Positions 1 through 11,601 of a stretch of 64,000 nt of DNA are shown here, piece by piece; the first letter of the stretch is position 1, and each line of letters starts with the position of its first letter. Both the position numbers and the translations under genes were made by a program. The stretch spans positions 84,526,085-84,590,084 of the forward strand of contig CM051458.1 in NCBI GenBank assembly GCA_028274465.1. Reading direction: 5' to 3'. Origin of the DNA: Plantago ovata (Eukaryota; Streptophyta; Magnoliopsida; Lamiales; Plantaginaceae). The notes below the pieces were generated by a model, which had not been told where the DNA came from, did no database searches, and saw only the letters and a list, made by a program, of their open reading frames with translations.

Positions 1-480
1 CATCGATTGATAGTCGGTAAGTCTGGTATCACCATTTTTTTTACATTCAGCAGTCAAATCGATTTGAGGATTTGTAGTAGTAATAAGTTTTTCTCTCATG
101 AATTATTTACACCAAGACTTCTATTATCTCATGGTAAAAGTGACTTGTATAAATCTTTTGATTCGTCCCGATTTGCTCAATGATTGGGATTTGGAGACTA
201 TAGCTAATAGATGATGACATTCTTGGTCGATTGGATCGAATTTGGAAACGTTTTTCTCACTATTCTTTGGATTGCTTCTCGCTGCATCCTTGTGCCCAAA
301 AGATGCCCAAAAGAATGAGCGAGTTCTCCATCTTCATCGATCGGGTAGATATCCATATTAGGGTCTTAGTGCCGAGAATCGACTACAAATGAATAGCCCG
401 CGAGGAGCGATAGGACCAAGAAAGGGAAGCTGGCTTTCCAGCATCCTAGCCCATCAGCGTGACCAAGCTCAAATATTGGA

Positions 481-648
481 AATGGAGTCTCTGCCAGAGC
501 ATTCAACCAACTGAGCAGGGCGGAGAAAGAACAAGTGCTCTACTGTTTCAGGTGCTCCATCACAGAATACACAGTTTGGATCCAAATCAACACAAAATTG
601 TTGCACACGATCTTTTGTAGCAAGTCGTTTGTTTTCCCCTACAAAAGG
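481..648 (-). pseudogene. LINE reverse-transcriptase C-terminal (zf-RVT) remnant
   Basis: Read on the minus strand, this stretch stays open and gives a zf-RVT-like segment: LATKDRVQQF, then a Cys-x2-Cys (CVFC), then ETVEHLFF with the conserved His. In plant LINE-type retrotransposons this zinc-binding segment follows the reverse transcriptase domain. No reverse transcriptase catalytic motif is visible nearby, and the sequence beyond about 480 no longer resembles the family, so this is a broken 3' fragment. Family assignment is by eye. Confidence 0.6.
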
Positions 649-2350
649 GGATTTTATTAGGGTTAATTACAAATTAGTGATGTTCCTAATAGTTTTCATC
701 AAATTAGTGTTACATGTTAAACTTCTTATAAATTAGTGTCTAAATATATTAAGACTAAAATAACCTTACCTATTTTTAGAAAATTAATTAATACACATGT
801 ATCTAAAACTTAAAATTCTGACTATTATTAGAGTCTAACTAAAATTTCTTCTCTCAAATTCACCGATCATCAACTCCATGCAAGCATCTATCTGATTCAA
901 GTATCTCTATTCTATTAATTAGTAGAATTCTAGATATATATATGTTGATAATTAAGCTAATTTTCCAAACATCAATTTCACCAAGCATAAACTAAACCCA
1001 TGCATCTCTAACAATTTGCATGAAGCCAGATAATCATTTACCAAGCATCATCATCAAAGCACCAAGCAACTTACTTGTCGCCGAAATCATCCGTTCAGTT
1101 TCGACAATTAACATGTAACTTATGCGCATGCATCAGTATTTCTTTTATGCGCATGCATTTTTTTTTTGGAATAATTTCAAATTGATGATACTTTTAAAAC
1201 TTTCTATCAAATTAGTGTGACCTAAAAACTTTATATCAATTTGGTGAATACTTTTTTACAAATTGGTGATTTTACTAATTTTAGTATTAATACATTTAAT
1301 AATATTCTTAAATTTACTCCAATTAATTACATTATCTCAAATTACAAGCAGTATCAATTTCAAACAGTTGGGGGCTAGCTAGGTTGGGGGAATACTTAGA
1401 AGTTGTTGTCCAACTCGGAGTCCTGGAGATCAACATTGAGATATGAAATTAATTAACCCAGATGGCATTTTATATTCTACAAACTCATTTCATTGTTTCC
1501 ATTGGCATCATCAATTTCACTCATAGTGGCGCATCATCTCCACTTTCACCAAGAATGCGAGGGGGATATATTTATATAATGCTTCCAATTGATCTGGATG
1601 CTTTCCGGTGATGCTTCCTTCCGATATGCTTGCAATTTGGGGATGATCCTTGTCACTTGCCAATTGAAGAAGAGCCGTTCGTCAGATGCTTGTAATAAAT
1701 TGGTGATGTTGCTTGTAATGTGGGATAATTGTAGATTGGTGGTTATGTTGCTTGTTATTTGAGATGCTTGTAAATTGGTGTTGAAATAGAGACTTGTCGT
1801 AAGTACTAATTATGTTAGGATGCTTGCAATTTGAATTATGTTGATGCTTGGAAATGGGTTATATGAGTAAAACTTGCTAACTTTAACGATAGATTAGATG
1901 TGATACTTGGATACTGTAATAATTAGATACTTAGAAATTGATAAAAATCTTGATAGGTGGGTGGAACCGAATAACAAGAATATCGAATTAAAGAAGATAA
2001 ATGATCTCTGATGCATGGTGTGGTGAAAAGGATATGGAAGAAAAGAAAGGAACTTGAGTGAAAACGGGAGGAGGTGAAAGTCTCACCATGTTGCAATTAG
2101 TTTCTATGAACGGATGATTCCACAAATCAAGCTCAGAAGTTTCAATTTTAAATTTGGGATGCATGTTAACAAATTAGCTAGTAATAGAAACATATTATAA
2201 TAAATTAAATTAGTTCCTTAAATTATGTAAGGTAATTTAGTCACAACATATTTAGACACTAATTTGAAATAAATTTAACATGTATCACTAATTTGATAGA
2301 AAGTATTAGGAACATCACCAATTTGTAATTAATCCTTTTTTTTTTAATCC
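649..2350. repeat. Inverted-repeat pair A (non-autonomous TIR element)
   Basis: A left arm (about 649-772) and an inverted right arm (about 2228-2350) share a long similar sequence; both begin GGATT and soon run TTAATTACAAATT. A second matching inner block (ATCATCCGTTCA near 1088, its complement near 2108) supports one element. The interior has repeated GATGCTTG / CAAGCATC words and no coding region. I see no clear target-site duplication. Pair B overlaps this pair instead of nesting in it. Confidence 0.6.
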
Positions 2351-2925
2351 TCAGTTCACTGCTTTATATCAATTACGTGCCATTATGGTTCTCACTGAAC
2401 TGCATTGATCGAATGAAAACCAAAATGCAAGGAAAAAAAGAAAAAGAAAAACTTGAAAGCCAGAGCATCGTAACTGATGAAGAAAATCCAAGCAACAAGT
2501 TTAAGGACTTCATAGTGTCGTCATAGAAAACCAATTATCCTATAAGACCATATCACTATATTAAAGCTAAGCTAAGCAACAAACTTAGGATAAATGAACA
2601 ACTAATTATTATATGACTGATTAAAAAAAGAAGCAATGAGCTGATGATGAAGAACGGAAAAGAAATGGAGAAATTAAGTTTGTTGTAAATGAATAGCGAT
2701 AATGTGTTTGACTTTGCTGAATATGGGGTTGGTTATTTGAGATGATGCTTGATATTTTAGTTGGAGAAAATTTAGGAATTTTAGTTAACTAAAATAATAC
2801 TAAAATTAGTGGAATTACCAATTTGAAAGAAATTATTCACCTATTTGTAGGAAAGTATTTAGGTTACACTAATTTGATAAAAACTCTTAAAAGTATCACC
2901 AATTTGTAATTTTATAGTCATGGAT
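1170..2925. repeat. Inverted-repeat pair B, interlocked with pair A
   Basis: A left arm (about 1170-1375) matches an inverted right arm (about 2740-2925) for more than 150 bp. Shared words include TGATACTTTTAA, ATCAAATTAGTGT and ACTAATTTTAGTATTA. The arms are related to those of pair A, sharing the CAAATTAGTG words, so both belong to one repeat family. The right arm lies outside pair A while the left arm lies inside it. No coding region is seen between them. Confidence 0.55.
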
Positions 2926-3445
2926 AATTTTCCTCATCCCCCTCTCAGTGCCCAAGTAATACCATTAAAAAAAAAAAAACCTTATCGCGAATTGCTATGT
3001 GAAATTCTGAAATTAAACGAAAAATCGAGAAGAAAAAAACTTTAAAAATTCCACAATTACCAGAAAACGATTAGCGCGTTATACTAGAGCTCTTTTCCTA
3101 AAGAAAACGAGGATGACAAGTCTATTATAATATAATAGTTGCTGAAGATGACAAGTCTATTTTATTGGGCGTGAGATCTGACCATGCCCAAATTAAGAAT
3201 ATATACATGAAGCCAAAACAGGATATTTTCGTTCAACATATGTTCCATGGAGTACAAAACCCAAAATAGTAGTAAGATCGTCAATAATGTTAGCATACAC
3301 ACTACCTAGAGGCTGCAGTTAGTTTTCCAGTTTCTTGGGGGTGATTAGTCTCAACGAGTCATCTGAATCAGCAGCATATAGCCATATAATATACTTGTCC
3401 AGATCTTTCGAAGGACAACGACTGTACACGAGCATGAATCGGAAA
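2926..3445. other. Intergenic, downstream of the HVA22-like gene
   Basis: AT-rich sequence with a short poly-A run near 2970-2980. It probably includes the 3' untranslated region of the minus-strand gene that ends at 3446. Nothing else was recognised. Confidence 0.4.
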
Positions 3446-5939
3446 TTATCTTCTATAATACACCTTCCCCTCACCATCTTCCCGGACAATCCTCAAAAGC
3501 TCTGTAGGAAAATCGCCAGGCCAAAGCACACTATCGTTACCCAAAACACCCATTCGTGACAAATGATCAGCCGCTCTATTAGTTTCACGCCATGCATGAG
3601 AAACAAACTGCTTGTCAAACTTCTTCAAAAGTACCCATATTTGCTTCAAGCATCCGCTGGCCTTGTGAGGGTAAGGTTGTTCTCTGTTGATAGTTTTCAC
3701 GACGCTCATTGAGTCAGATTCAACCCATATTGCTTTGATTTCCAGAGTTGAAGCGAGTACAAGTCCCCTCCAAATAGCCCATAGCTCTGCTAAGAAAATA
3801 TCATCACCTGGAACTCTTGTGTGATAAGCGCAAATAGGATTGGCATTTGAGTCACGGAATAGACCGCCAAAAGAGGAATTATCTCCGTCAATGGATCCAT
3901 CTGTGTTTAACTTGATCCAACCAAAGTTGGGTTTTTTCCATGTGCACCATCTGGATGGGTTAACCACTGGGCTTATAAGGACACTTAGCTTTTGGTAATT
4001 TATCCACGTAATTCGGTTGAGTTTCTTGATGACCTGGCTGGATTGTTTTGCAGGTTTGAGTTCCATTTGCTTCATTTTGTGCTTCTTTCCTTTCAGATGC
4101 ATTCTCAGACTATTTTCACTGTTAGTGCTTATCAGACAAAGGGGGCAGCTCCACTCTCTCTGAACTTGCTTAATATTTCCTTTGTTTGGCAAGACAGTTT
4201 CGGATGTAAGATCAGGAGCTTCAGATTCACCCTGGAACCAAGACACAAGACAGAAAATAATGAAATCTCAGTTAAAACAATCTTTTCCCTTTTTCTTTTT
4301 ATAATTGGAGAGGAAGTTATAAGTAGGAAAGAGCAAAGGATCGAGCTTGGTGTAACAGTGTAAACCTTTTCGGTAAATTTCATGCCTGTCCATTGTTGCA
4401 AAGAGAATATACATCAACCCAAAAAATAAAATACATTACATTACTTACCTTGTGATATTCAAATTCATGGTTATCTTTGCCATACAACCCTTCATTGCCA
4501 AGAATGCCACTTGGAATCTGAAAACAATCTTTTGAATCGGGCACTTCATCTAAACGAGATTTTTCTTCAGCTATATTGGGTTTAACATACCGCGAATAAA
4601 CATAAGAAGCGCCAGCAAATGAAGGGATGGTAAGCAAGACGGCAGCTATTCCCTTAACAATTGGCCAGAGAGAAAGCCTGGAGGCAAAGAGACACAACAA
4701 AATAATGAATTGATAAGCATCGGAACTACAGATGAGAGACAGGTCTACTCTAGGAAACTGAAGGACTTAAAAACCAGAACTTAATGTTTAAACAGCCATG
4801 TTAACCACCACAAAATGTAAATGCATACAATTTACAATCAAAAGGCATCAACAGCCCAGAGTTTAAGTAGGTATATAAGGGCAGAAGATTGACTTTCAAG
4901 ATACGCCTATGACAACGCTTTCAAGAAATTACTGAGTGCAACATAGTTCGTTGTACTTACAGTTCCAACATAAGTATTTCGAGACCATTCACTGAAGTAA
5001 ATAAAGCAACCAAACTACCATATCTCTCCTCCAACATAAGATGTCAGAACTCAGAAGCCATAGAAGACAGACAAGTTTCTTGCCAAACAAGCTTAACCCA
5101 AGGATAAAGGTTTCGGTTATACTAATAGATAAGATAAACTACAGGATAGTTTCCAATAATTTTCTATGTTCAATAAGTTGATTCATACTCTATTTTGTAG
5201 CTCAGTATCTCAGAAACTCCACCAAATGCCTAGAGTATGAAAGTATGAACTTGAAAGTTGAAACTACTATTGAACAACTCAAAACATAGGCAAAAGGGCA
5301 CTGCATTAACCAAACGAAGGTGACAACATCCTGACCGAATCAAAGCAAGTACAATATCTTGATTCAGCTTAATGAAACATGCATATAAATGGGAACAATA
5401 ACCTCAAGAAAGAAAACACTCCTACTCAAAAAACAAGGCGAAAGGGCTCCAATTGCATCAATTAGTTACCAAAAAAGGGAACAACTGCCTGATCAAATTA
5501 AAGCAAGAACAATAGGTCGAAACGAGTTGAATTTTACCTAGCAAGAATCTTGGCGAATGTGTACTCAAAGATGGTGGCAATAGAGAACAAAACCCAGTAT
5601 CTGAGACACTGCTGATACCCATGTTTTTCATCAGTTTCTATAACCCGAATCGATGCATAACTGTTAGATCAAAAGTAAAGAAAATAAGCTTCAAAACCCA
5701 ACACAAGAAAACCTGTTCAAGATCAAGAATTACATAATGAGTACATATATACCAAGTGACTTACATTGGATACAGCAAGAAAATTGATGGCCTGCAAAAG
5801 AAAATGAGCAAGAAGACTCAATATTATCAAAACCAGAACATTATGCATAGCATATTTACACAAAAGAACACAAAGAAACAAACCAAGAAACGAGTTTGGA
5901 AAACTGGGCAAGAAGTTTGAGGACACCATTGAAGGCCAT
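3446..5939 (-). CDS. HVA22-like protein fused to U1-type zinc finger and RNase H-like domain
   Basis: Five exons join in phase: 5939-5884, 5791-5765, 5660-5538, 4677-4449 and 4231-3446, giving about 406 residues. Residues 1-145 form a TB2/DP1/HVA22 domain: VSWPSIFLLYP, YASIRVIET, YWVLFSIATIFEY, LWPIVKG and a GASYVYSRYVKP segment. This family shapes tubular ER membrane, and plant members are often ABA or stress responsive. The last exon adds a U1/matrin-type finger (C174, C177, H190, H196; C-x2-C-x12-H-x5-H). It then adds an RVT_3-type RNase H domain (about 250-375) with D256, E294, D318 and D367 in the expected places. The HVA22 part is clear. The function of the tail is unknown; the RNase H part may come from a LINE and may not be active. 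The gene lies 346 bp from the left end of the MULE, which therefore sits in its likely promoter. Confidence 0.85.
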
Positions 5940-6275
5940 TATTCTGTGGCCAATTATGCTTCAAGCACAAGAATTACACACACTACTGTTGAACTAGAGA
6001 CATAGTTAGGTAATCAAGGATGACAGTGACAAGGGAGAATTTTAGTAATACTAGAGTATGTCTTTATTTCTTTTTCTTGTTTCTTGGGTGAGAGAGAAGA
6101 AAAGAGATTGGCTGAGAAAAGCGGTAGATGGAAATTGGAAAGTCACTCACTCACTCACTCTACTCGGACATGGAATTCGAAAACACAAGACTCGCTAGTC
6201 TTAATAGACGAGAACCTCTCCTCAGCAATCACTCAGCAACTCTTTTTTCTTGTTTATTTATTTATGTTTATATAA

Positions 6276-6284
6276 AAGTAACTT
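6276..6284. repeat. 9-bp target-site duplication, left copy
   Basis: AAGTAACTT directly abuts the left terminal repeat of the MULE. The same 9 bases in the same orientation follow the right terminal repeat at 16406-16414. Nine-bp duplications are typical of Mutator-like insertion. Confidence 0.85.
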
Positions 6285-6331
6285 GGACTCTTCTAGGGTC
6301 AGGCAGGTTTCGCCCTGCCTGATATCAAGCA
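6285..6331 (+). repeat. MULE left terminal inverted repeat
   Basis: Starts GGACTCTTCTAGGGTCAGG and aligns with the reverse complement of 16359-16405, with roughly 80% identity by eye and one 1-base gap. It includes the small hairpin TCAGGCAGG...CCTGCCTGA. Subterminal sequence on both sides is rich in TTCGCC (left 6380-6430, right 16310-16345). Confidence 0.8.
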
Positions 6332-6639
6332 AATTGATCTTAACCATTAGATATTTGATCTAATGGTTCACAACCATTCGCCAAAAAAAATTTGGCGATC
6401 GCCTTTCGCCCTATCCTTCGCCTTGTCGCCTTATTAATATTTTAATAAATAAATTAGAATAAAAATATTAATATTTTATAAAATGTCATTTTTACCCTTC
6501 AAAAAAATGAAAATTTTAATAAATAATTTTTATATTTTCGTTAATTTTTTTATTTTCGTTTTTTTTTGGATGAATTTTTTTTATATTAAATTATCTATTA
6601 ATAAATTTGAAAATATTTAATTATAGTTACCCCAAAAAT

Positions 6640-6716
6640 TGATAGATGAGATTTGAACCCGAGACCTTTAGCTAAATAGTTCAATACCAAACCACACAGC
6701 TACCAACTACTTCATT
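6640..6716 (-). other. tRNA-like (SINE-type) segment in the MULE left subterminal region
   Basis: On the minus strand there is a B-box-like GGTTCAAATCT preceded at about 50 bases by an A-box-like TGGTAGCTGTGTGG. It resembles the tRNA-derived head of a SINE. It is not a functional tRNA: no clean cloverleaf or acceptor stem was found. A similar segment lies at the mirrored position near the right end (15985-16050). Confidence 0.35.
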
Positions 6717-6840
6717 TATCAACTGCAATTAGTTTGTTTATATAGATAAAAAATCAATACTCAACCTTTTACAAATTAATTCAACAATTTCACGTGTCTC
6801 TCTCACTCTCACATATAAACAGGCTTGGCCGTCTCTCTCA

Positions 6841-7905
6841 CTCTCACATCAACCGTCGCATTCGCCGCGCCGTCTCTCACATATTGAGAAAGATTCACCT
6901 TTTGTCATCAGAATTCCCTCTTACGATGAGGTAGCTGAGAGCTCTCGACCCAATACGACGCCGCTCTTCAATTCCTCGCAGACCTCCTCCTTCTCCCAGG
7001 CTTTCAATTTCGTTAAGAACACCGAATTCTACTCCGCCCCGCCGCAGTCCATCACCCCACCGCCACCGTCACAGTCCAACACTCCGCCACCAAGGTTATT
7101 TTTATTTATTTATTTATTTATTTATTTATTTTCCATAAGTGTGTGTTTGATTTGCTTAATTAGTTACTCATTGATGTAGAAAATGATTCTGTTTCAGGCC
7201 GGCTGTTGGAGCAGAGGTTCCGTCTACATCGGCTCCGGCTGTAACTAAAGCAAACAGGAACTGCATTCTTGTTGGCCACAGACAGGTCAATGATTGATTC
7301 ATTATTTTGTTATTTGTAATTGCATTGGGTTGTAAGTGAGAATTGAGAACACATAATGTGGATTTTGGGTAGTATGATAGACATGAGCTTAATGGTGACT
7401 GATATAAGCAATTGAAGTAGGCCAGTAGGTTGCTAAAAATTACAGTAAGCATAAAAATCTAATGATACTGCCCATCGATGCAAATTTATGTCTGGATCAG
7501 TGGAGTAAATTTGTTTGTTGAATTGAGGGAGTTAGTAGCTCATTCCTAATAAATTGAACATGATAAGTAAAACACTGGTACCGGGAGGGATACCATATTA
7601 ATGGTGGTGTTCTTTCAATTGGTATGTGCTCTACTTGATATATTCCGTTCAACTTCAGAAACAGCGAACAAGTGGAGTAGAATGGATATATTACTAAGAG
7701 GGATTTGCTAACCTTGCTTTTCAATACACTGAACATGAAGCTTTGTGTAGTAGTTATGTTTGGATGGAATTTGAAGCCTGTTCTTTATTATTTTGGTGCA
7801 GAAAGGTAACCCTTTGCTAAAACATATAAGGAATGTGCGATGGGTCTTTGCAGAAGTTGTTTGTGACTATGTTTTGGGCCAGAATTCGTGTGCTCTCTAT
7901 TTGAG
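6841..7905 (+). pseudogene. Captured ERCC1 fragment (exons 1-3, 5' and 3' truncated)
   Basis: Three exons are visible: about 6841-7094, 7198-7285 and 7802-7905, in matching phase with GT-AG junctions. They encode KDSPFVIRIPSYDEVAESSR, a Pro-rich linker, ANRNCILVGHRQ, then [14 protein letters not shown] and [13 protein letters not shown]. This is the start of the central domain of ERCC1/RAD10, the non-catalytic partner of the XPF nuclease in nucleotide excision repair. The XPF-binding helix-hairpin-helix region is absent and no in-frame ATG precedes it, so it cannot make ERCC1. It sits inside the MULE. After exon 3 the frame stays open through 7952 and joins the transposase. Confidence 0.85.
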
Positions 7906-7951
7906 GTTCGTACTTCTATTGTTCAATTCTCTTCGTATAATAAGAACCAAT

Positions 7952-10673
7952 ATGGGCGAGAAGAACTCAGAAGCTGATGATGTACATGTTGACGAGCATC
8001 TGAATTCAGATGAAGATTCAGAAAATGATGATGTTCAGATGTTTGATGATGGTGCTCTTCCTCTCGATGAGGACACAATAAGAGGACTGACTTTTAGAAC
8101 CATTGATGATGCTGACATATTTTATCGTAGCTACGGTGCACGGAAAGGATTTAATGTCCGGAAAGCCCATAAAGGTTACAATAAAGACAAGACGCGGGTA
8201 ATGAACCAGGTATGGGAATGTTCTTCTGCTGGTCATCGTAGAGAACGTCCAGGTCCACAAATTAGAACACCAAAAGCAAATCACAGGGTTGACTGTAAAG
8301 CATGCTTTCGAGTTGCTCTAGAGGATGGTATGTACCGCGTTAAATTGTTTGAACCCAAACACAACCACGATCTCTTAAGTCCAGAATCAGCTGAACTAAA
8401 ATGTAACAGGTACTTAATATGGTTTTTATTTATCTTTTTTGCGAAGCAAAATTAAATTCACAGTATATATAGTATTTACTTTTCATAATATTACAGCCGT
8501 AGCAATTTTGTTTTCTTGGAACTACTAATTGGTACTACTATGTGAACAAACTAGTCAAATCTTTTGATGTTAAATAAAACAAATAATTAGCACTGTAGAT
8601 TTAATTTACAGTATATATAGTTTTTTTTTTTTTTTTTTTTGTAATCTGGAAATTCCTGGCGGAATTTGTTAGGAAAAGAGGTATTTAGTTCTTGTTTTAT
8701 GTTCTAGTTTACTTTCACTGCCATACTATGGCTTCTTTTTTTTTTTTTTTTTTATTGTTATGTTATCTTTGGCCATCTCTATTCAAACCATAAATTTTAA
8801 GCTACATGACAACCTTACGTGCTTAATCGATTATTAATTGTTTGTCAGGTTTATATCACCTGGTGACAAAGTGGTAATAAGTATCTTGAATGCTGCTGGG
8901 CATAGTACGTGCAATATTTTAGATCTTTTGAAGCTCACCCATGGAGGGCCTTCAAATTTATCATTTAAGGATAAAGATGCTTACAACTTTTTGAACAAGA
9001 AGCGAAATGAATCTGTGAGGCATGGAGATTCAGCTACAGCTCTATCTTTCTTGGATGGGATGAAATTCAATGATGTCGATTTCATATACAAACCCGTTTA
9101 TGATGCAGATAATTCATTGAAAAAGTTGTTCTGGACCGATGGGTTCTCAAGGGCTCAATACAGGTTGTTCGGGGATGCATTGGTGTTTGACAGCACATAT
9201 AAAACTAATACTTATTGTTATCCACTTATCATCTTTTTGGAGTGGACAACAATTTCAAAACTTGTGTTTTTGGTGCTGCACTGATGAAGCATGAGGACTC
9301 TGATTCATATATTTGGTTGTTGGAACAATTTATTAAGGCCATGGGAGGGAAGAAACCATTATCGGTCATGACGGATCAGGACGCTGCCATGGCTGAGGCA
9401 ATTAGGCATGTGTTGCCCGAAACAAAGCACCGCCTCTGTACTTGGCACATAATGAGAAATTGTATGCAAAAAATAAAAAACCGTGAAATCTACTCTCGTC
9501 TTGGAGAACTCATGAAGCAAAATGTATCTGATTCATTTGAGTGGTGTTGGGAGGATCTGATAGCTCAAGATCTTGATGCTGATGAAATTGCATGGCTTAC
9601 TAATTTGTATGATAAAAGGGAAATGTGGAGTGAGTCTCATTGTGTAGGACATTTTGTAGCAATGATGAGGAGCACCCAGAGAGCAGAGTCGCTTAACTCT
9701 CGTTTCAAGCTTCGTGTAAAACGAGGATTCAAGCTTGTTGAGTTGTTGAAGCATTATTTTAACGAGCTCCATCAGCTAAGGGTAGATGCTTTTGATAGTC
9801 AATGTGAGTCCAAATTGCCTGTACAACCACGGAAGCCTTGTGCGTTGTATCATCTAGTGAATCATGCTGCTGAAGTTTATAGTAAGAACATATTTGTTAA
9901 GGTGAAAGATCAAATTGCAGATGAACAAGCGCTTGTGCTTCTAAGTAATGACGGGTTTAGGTTAACTTTTGCTAAATGTTGGAATCTCGATGGGACCCGT
10001 TGGTGTGTGGATGCCGATGTTCAAAATAACAGATTTACATGTGATTGTCAGATGTTGGAGTCCACCAGCTTGCCATGTTCCCATTTGTTTTCAGCTTTTA
10101 AGCATAGGGGCCTTAAGGAGATCCCTTCGACTTGCATCCACGAGAGATGGACATCATCAATTGGGAAACAACTTGAATCGTACATTCCAAAGTTATTCTC
10201 GGCAAGTGACCCACAACGCCAGAGATTTATGAATCTATACAAAGAGAGTCTTCGATGGTCTTTGGGTGCTTCCCAGACAGATACAGACACCAGAGATGCT
10301 TTAAGAAAAATGCAACGTGGAGCAAAACGTGTGAGAGGCCATGCCAGCAACTCAGGGATTGATGATACGAATGAACCTCCTGAAGGTTTTAATGAAATTC
10401 GTGACCCTGATAGGCCATCAAAGAAGTCTAACATAGCCAATCCTGTTAAAGCCAAATCTAGAGGAGCACCCCGTAATAGAATGCAAAAATGTGGAGATTG
10501 TGGGTATGTCTTCATGCATATTATTTGTTGAATATAAGTATCCCAAATATTTTATTTTGTTGAACGTATCCACGCTTTCTATGTGTTTTATGATTCATTC
10601 TCAATGTTTAAAAAATAGGGAGGCTGGACATAAGAGGACGAAATGCCCGAATAAAGAGAAGGGTGGTTCCTAG
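7952..10673 (+). pseudogene. FAR1/FHY3-related MULE transposase, one frameshift
   Basis: Exons are 7952-8409, 8849-10503 and 10619-10673, with an ATG at 7952. The product shows an acidic N-terminus and a FAR1 DNA-binding domain (CKACFRV, then a HNHDL end). The MULE transposase core has its acidic triad in VFDSTY, TDQDAA and TQRAESLN. It ends with a SWIM finger (CDC...CSH) and a C-terminal zinc knuckle (C-x2-C-x4-H-x4-C) split by the last intron. In the run of five T at 9234-9238 the frame shifts by one base; both sides otherwise match the family without a gap. As written, the protein stops soon after the first catalytic Asp. This could be a real lesion or an assembly error in a homopolymer. 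It lies within the MULE, so it is probably the element's own transposase rather than a domesticated light-signalling factor. Confidence 0.8.
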
Positions 10674-11601
10674 TAGAGTACCCAACCTTTCCGCGACTGA
10701 GGTATTTAGTGTTTAATGAATTGAAATAATAATTGTTTGTATTGTTATGCCCTTGATGATGTGTGTTTTGTCAACTAACCAACCTTTCTTTTTCTCGTTG
10801 TTGCTCTTTAGTAGGAGGTACCTGCCACCAAATCTGCTGCCAAGGCTTGGTATAGCTGAATAATTTACGTAAATGTCCTATGGGGAGTTTCTGTGACCTC
10901 TTTAGAGTCAATAAACGAGAGCATGAACTATTTCCTATTTTTACTTTTGTAGACATGTATGGGTTAAGTTTAAACCAGGGAGTTTCTGTGACCTCTTCAG
11001 TGTCAACTTTTTATTTGTAATTTTTAATGTCAAGCAACATATTATTTCCATTATGTTATATTCTTTGTTTTATATGCTGAGTTGAACATGTGGAGTGAAA
11101 CTTCCCGAACCAATGTTCTGCCGAAAGATAAAGCATTACATAAAGAAACTTGCAGTTTTATTTATGAACATGGATTCGACTACATTGAATCACTTGCAAG
11201 TGTTTAGTCGCGTGTGATCTTGTTGATGAATGTGTTTGTGGCAATGATGATCAACCAAATGAAACTAAAATACGCTTTTTATCTTCTCAATTTTACTTTA
11301 ACAAAACTTAATAGACCAGTATATTATTATTGCATCAGCCATTTCTCATTTTTTGTGCTAATGTGAAAGTGTTTCACATTGGCCTCAAGATTTTCAATTT
11401 TCATCACTTTGCTTTCTCTTTCAGAAAGCGACCCAATCGCATGTTTTTTCAATCTAATAGATATAGCTTAAAAAGCAAGTCATTTCTCGAAGCACAAGAA
11501 AACAGTTTTAACAAGCTCGGTGTATATAACAGTACTACAACCTCACAACAACATTCATACATATGTACATGTTCTGCAGGAGTTTTACTCAACTATGTTC
11601 A
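10674..11601. other. MULE interior downstream of the transposase
   Basis: No gene recognised. A direct repeat, GGAGTTTCTGTGACCTCTT, occurs at about 10879 and 10979, about 100 bp apart. The rest is AT-rich and likely holds the transposase 3' untranslated region. Confidence 0.4.

Noticed and set aside
3335..4363. Plus-strand open frames over the HVA22-like last exon
   Set aside because: Antisense shadows of the RNase H exon.
6841..7905. A native ERCC1 gene disrupted by the transposase
   Set aside because: The fragment lies between the MULE terminal repeats and no later ERCC1 exon was found in the window, so capture explains it better.
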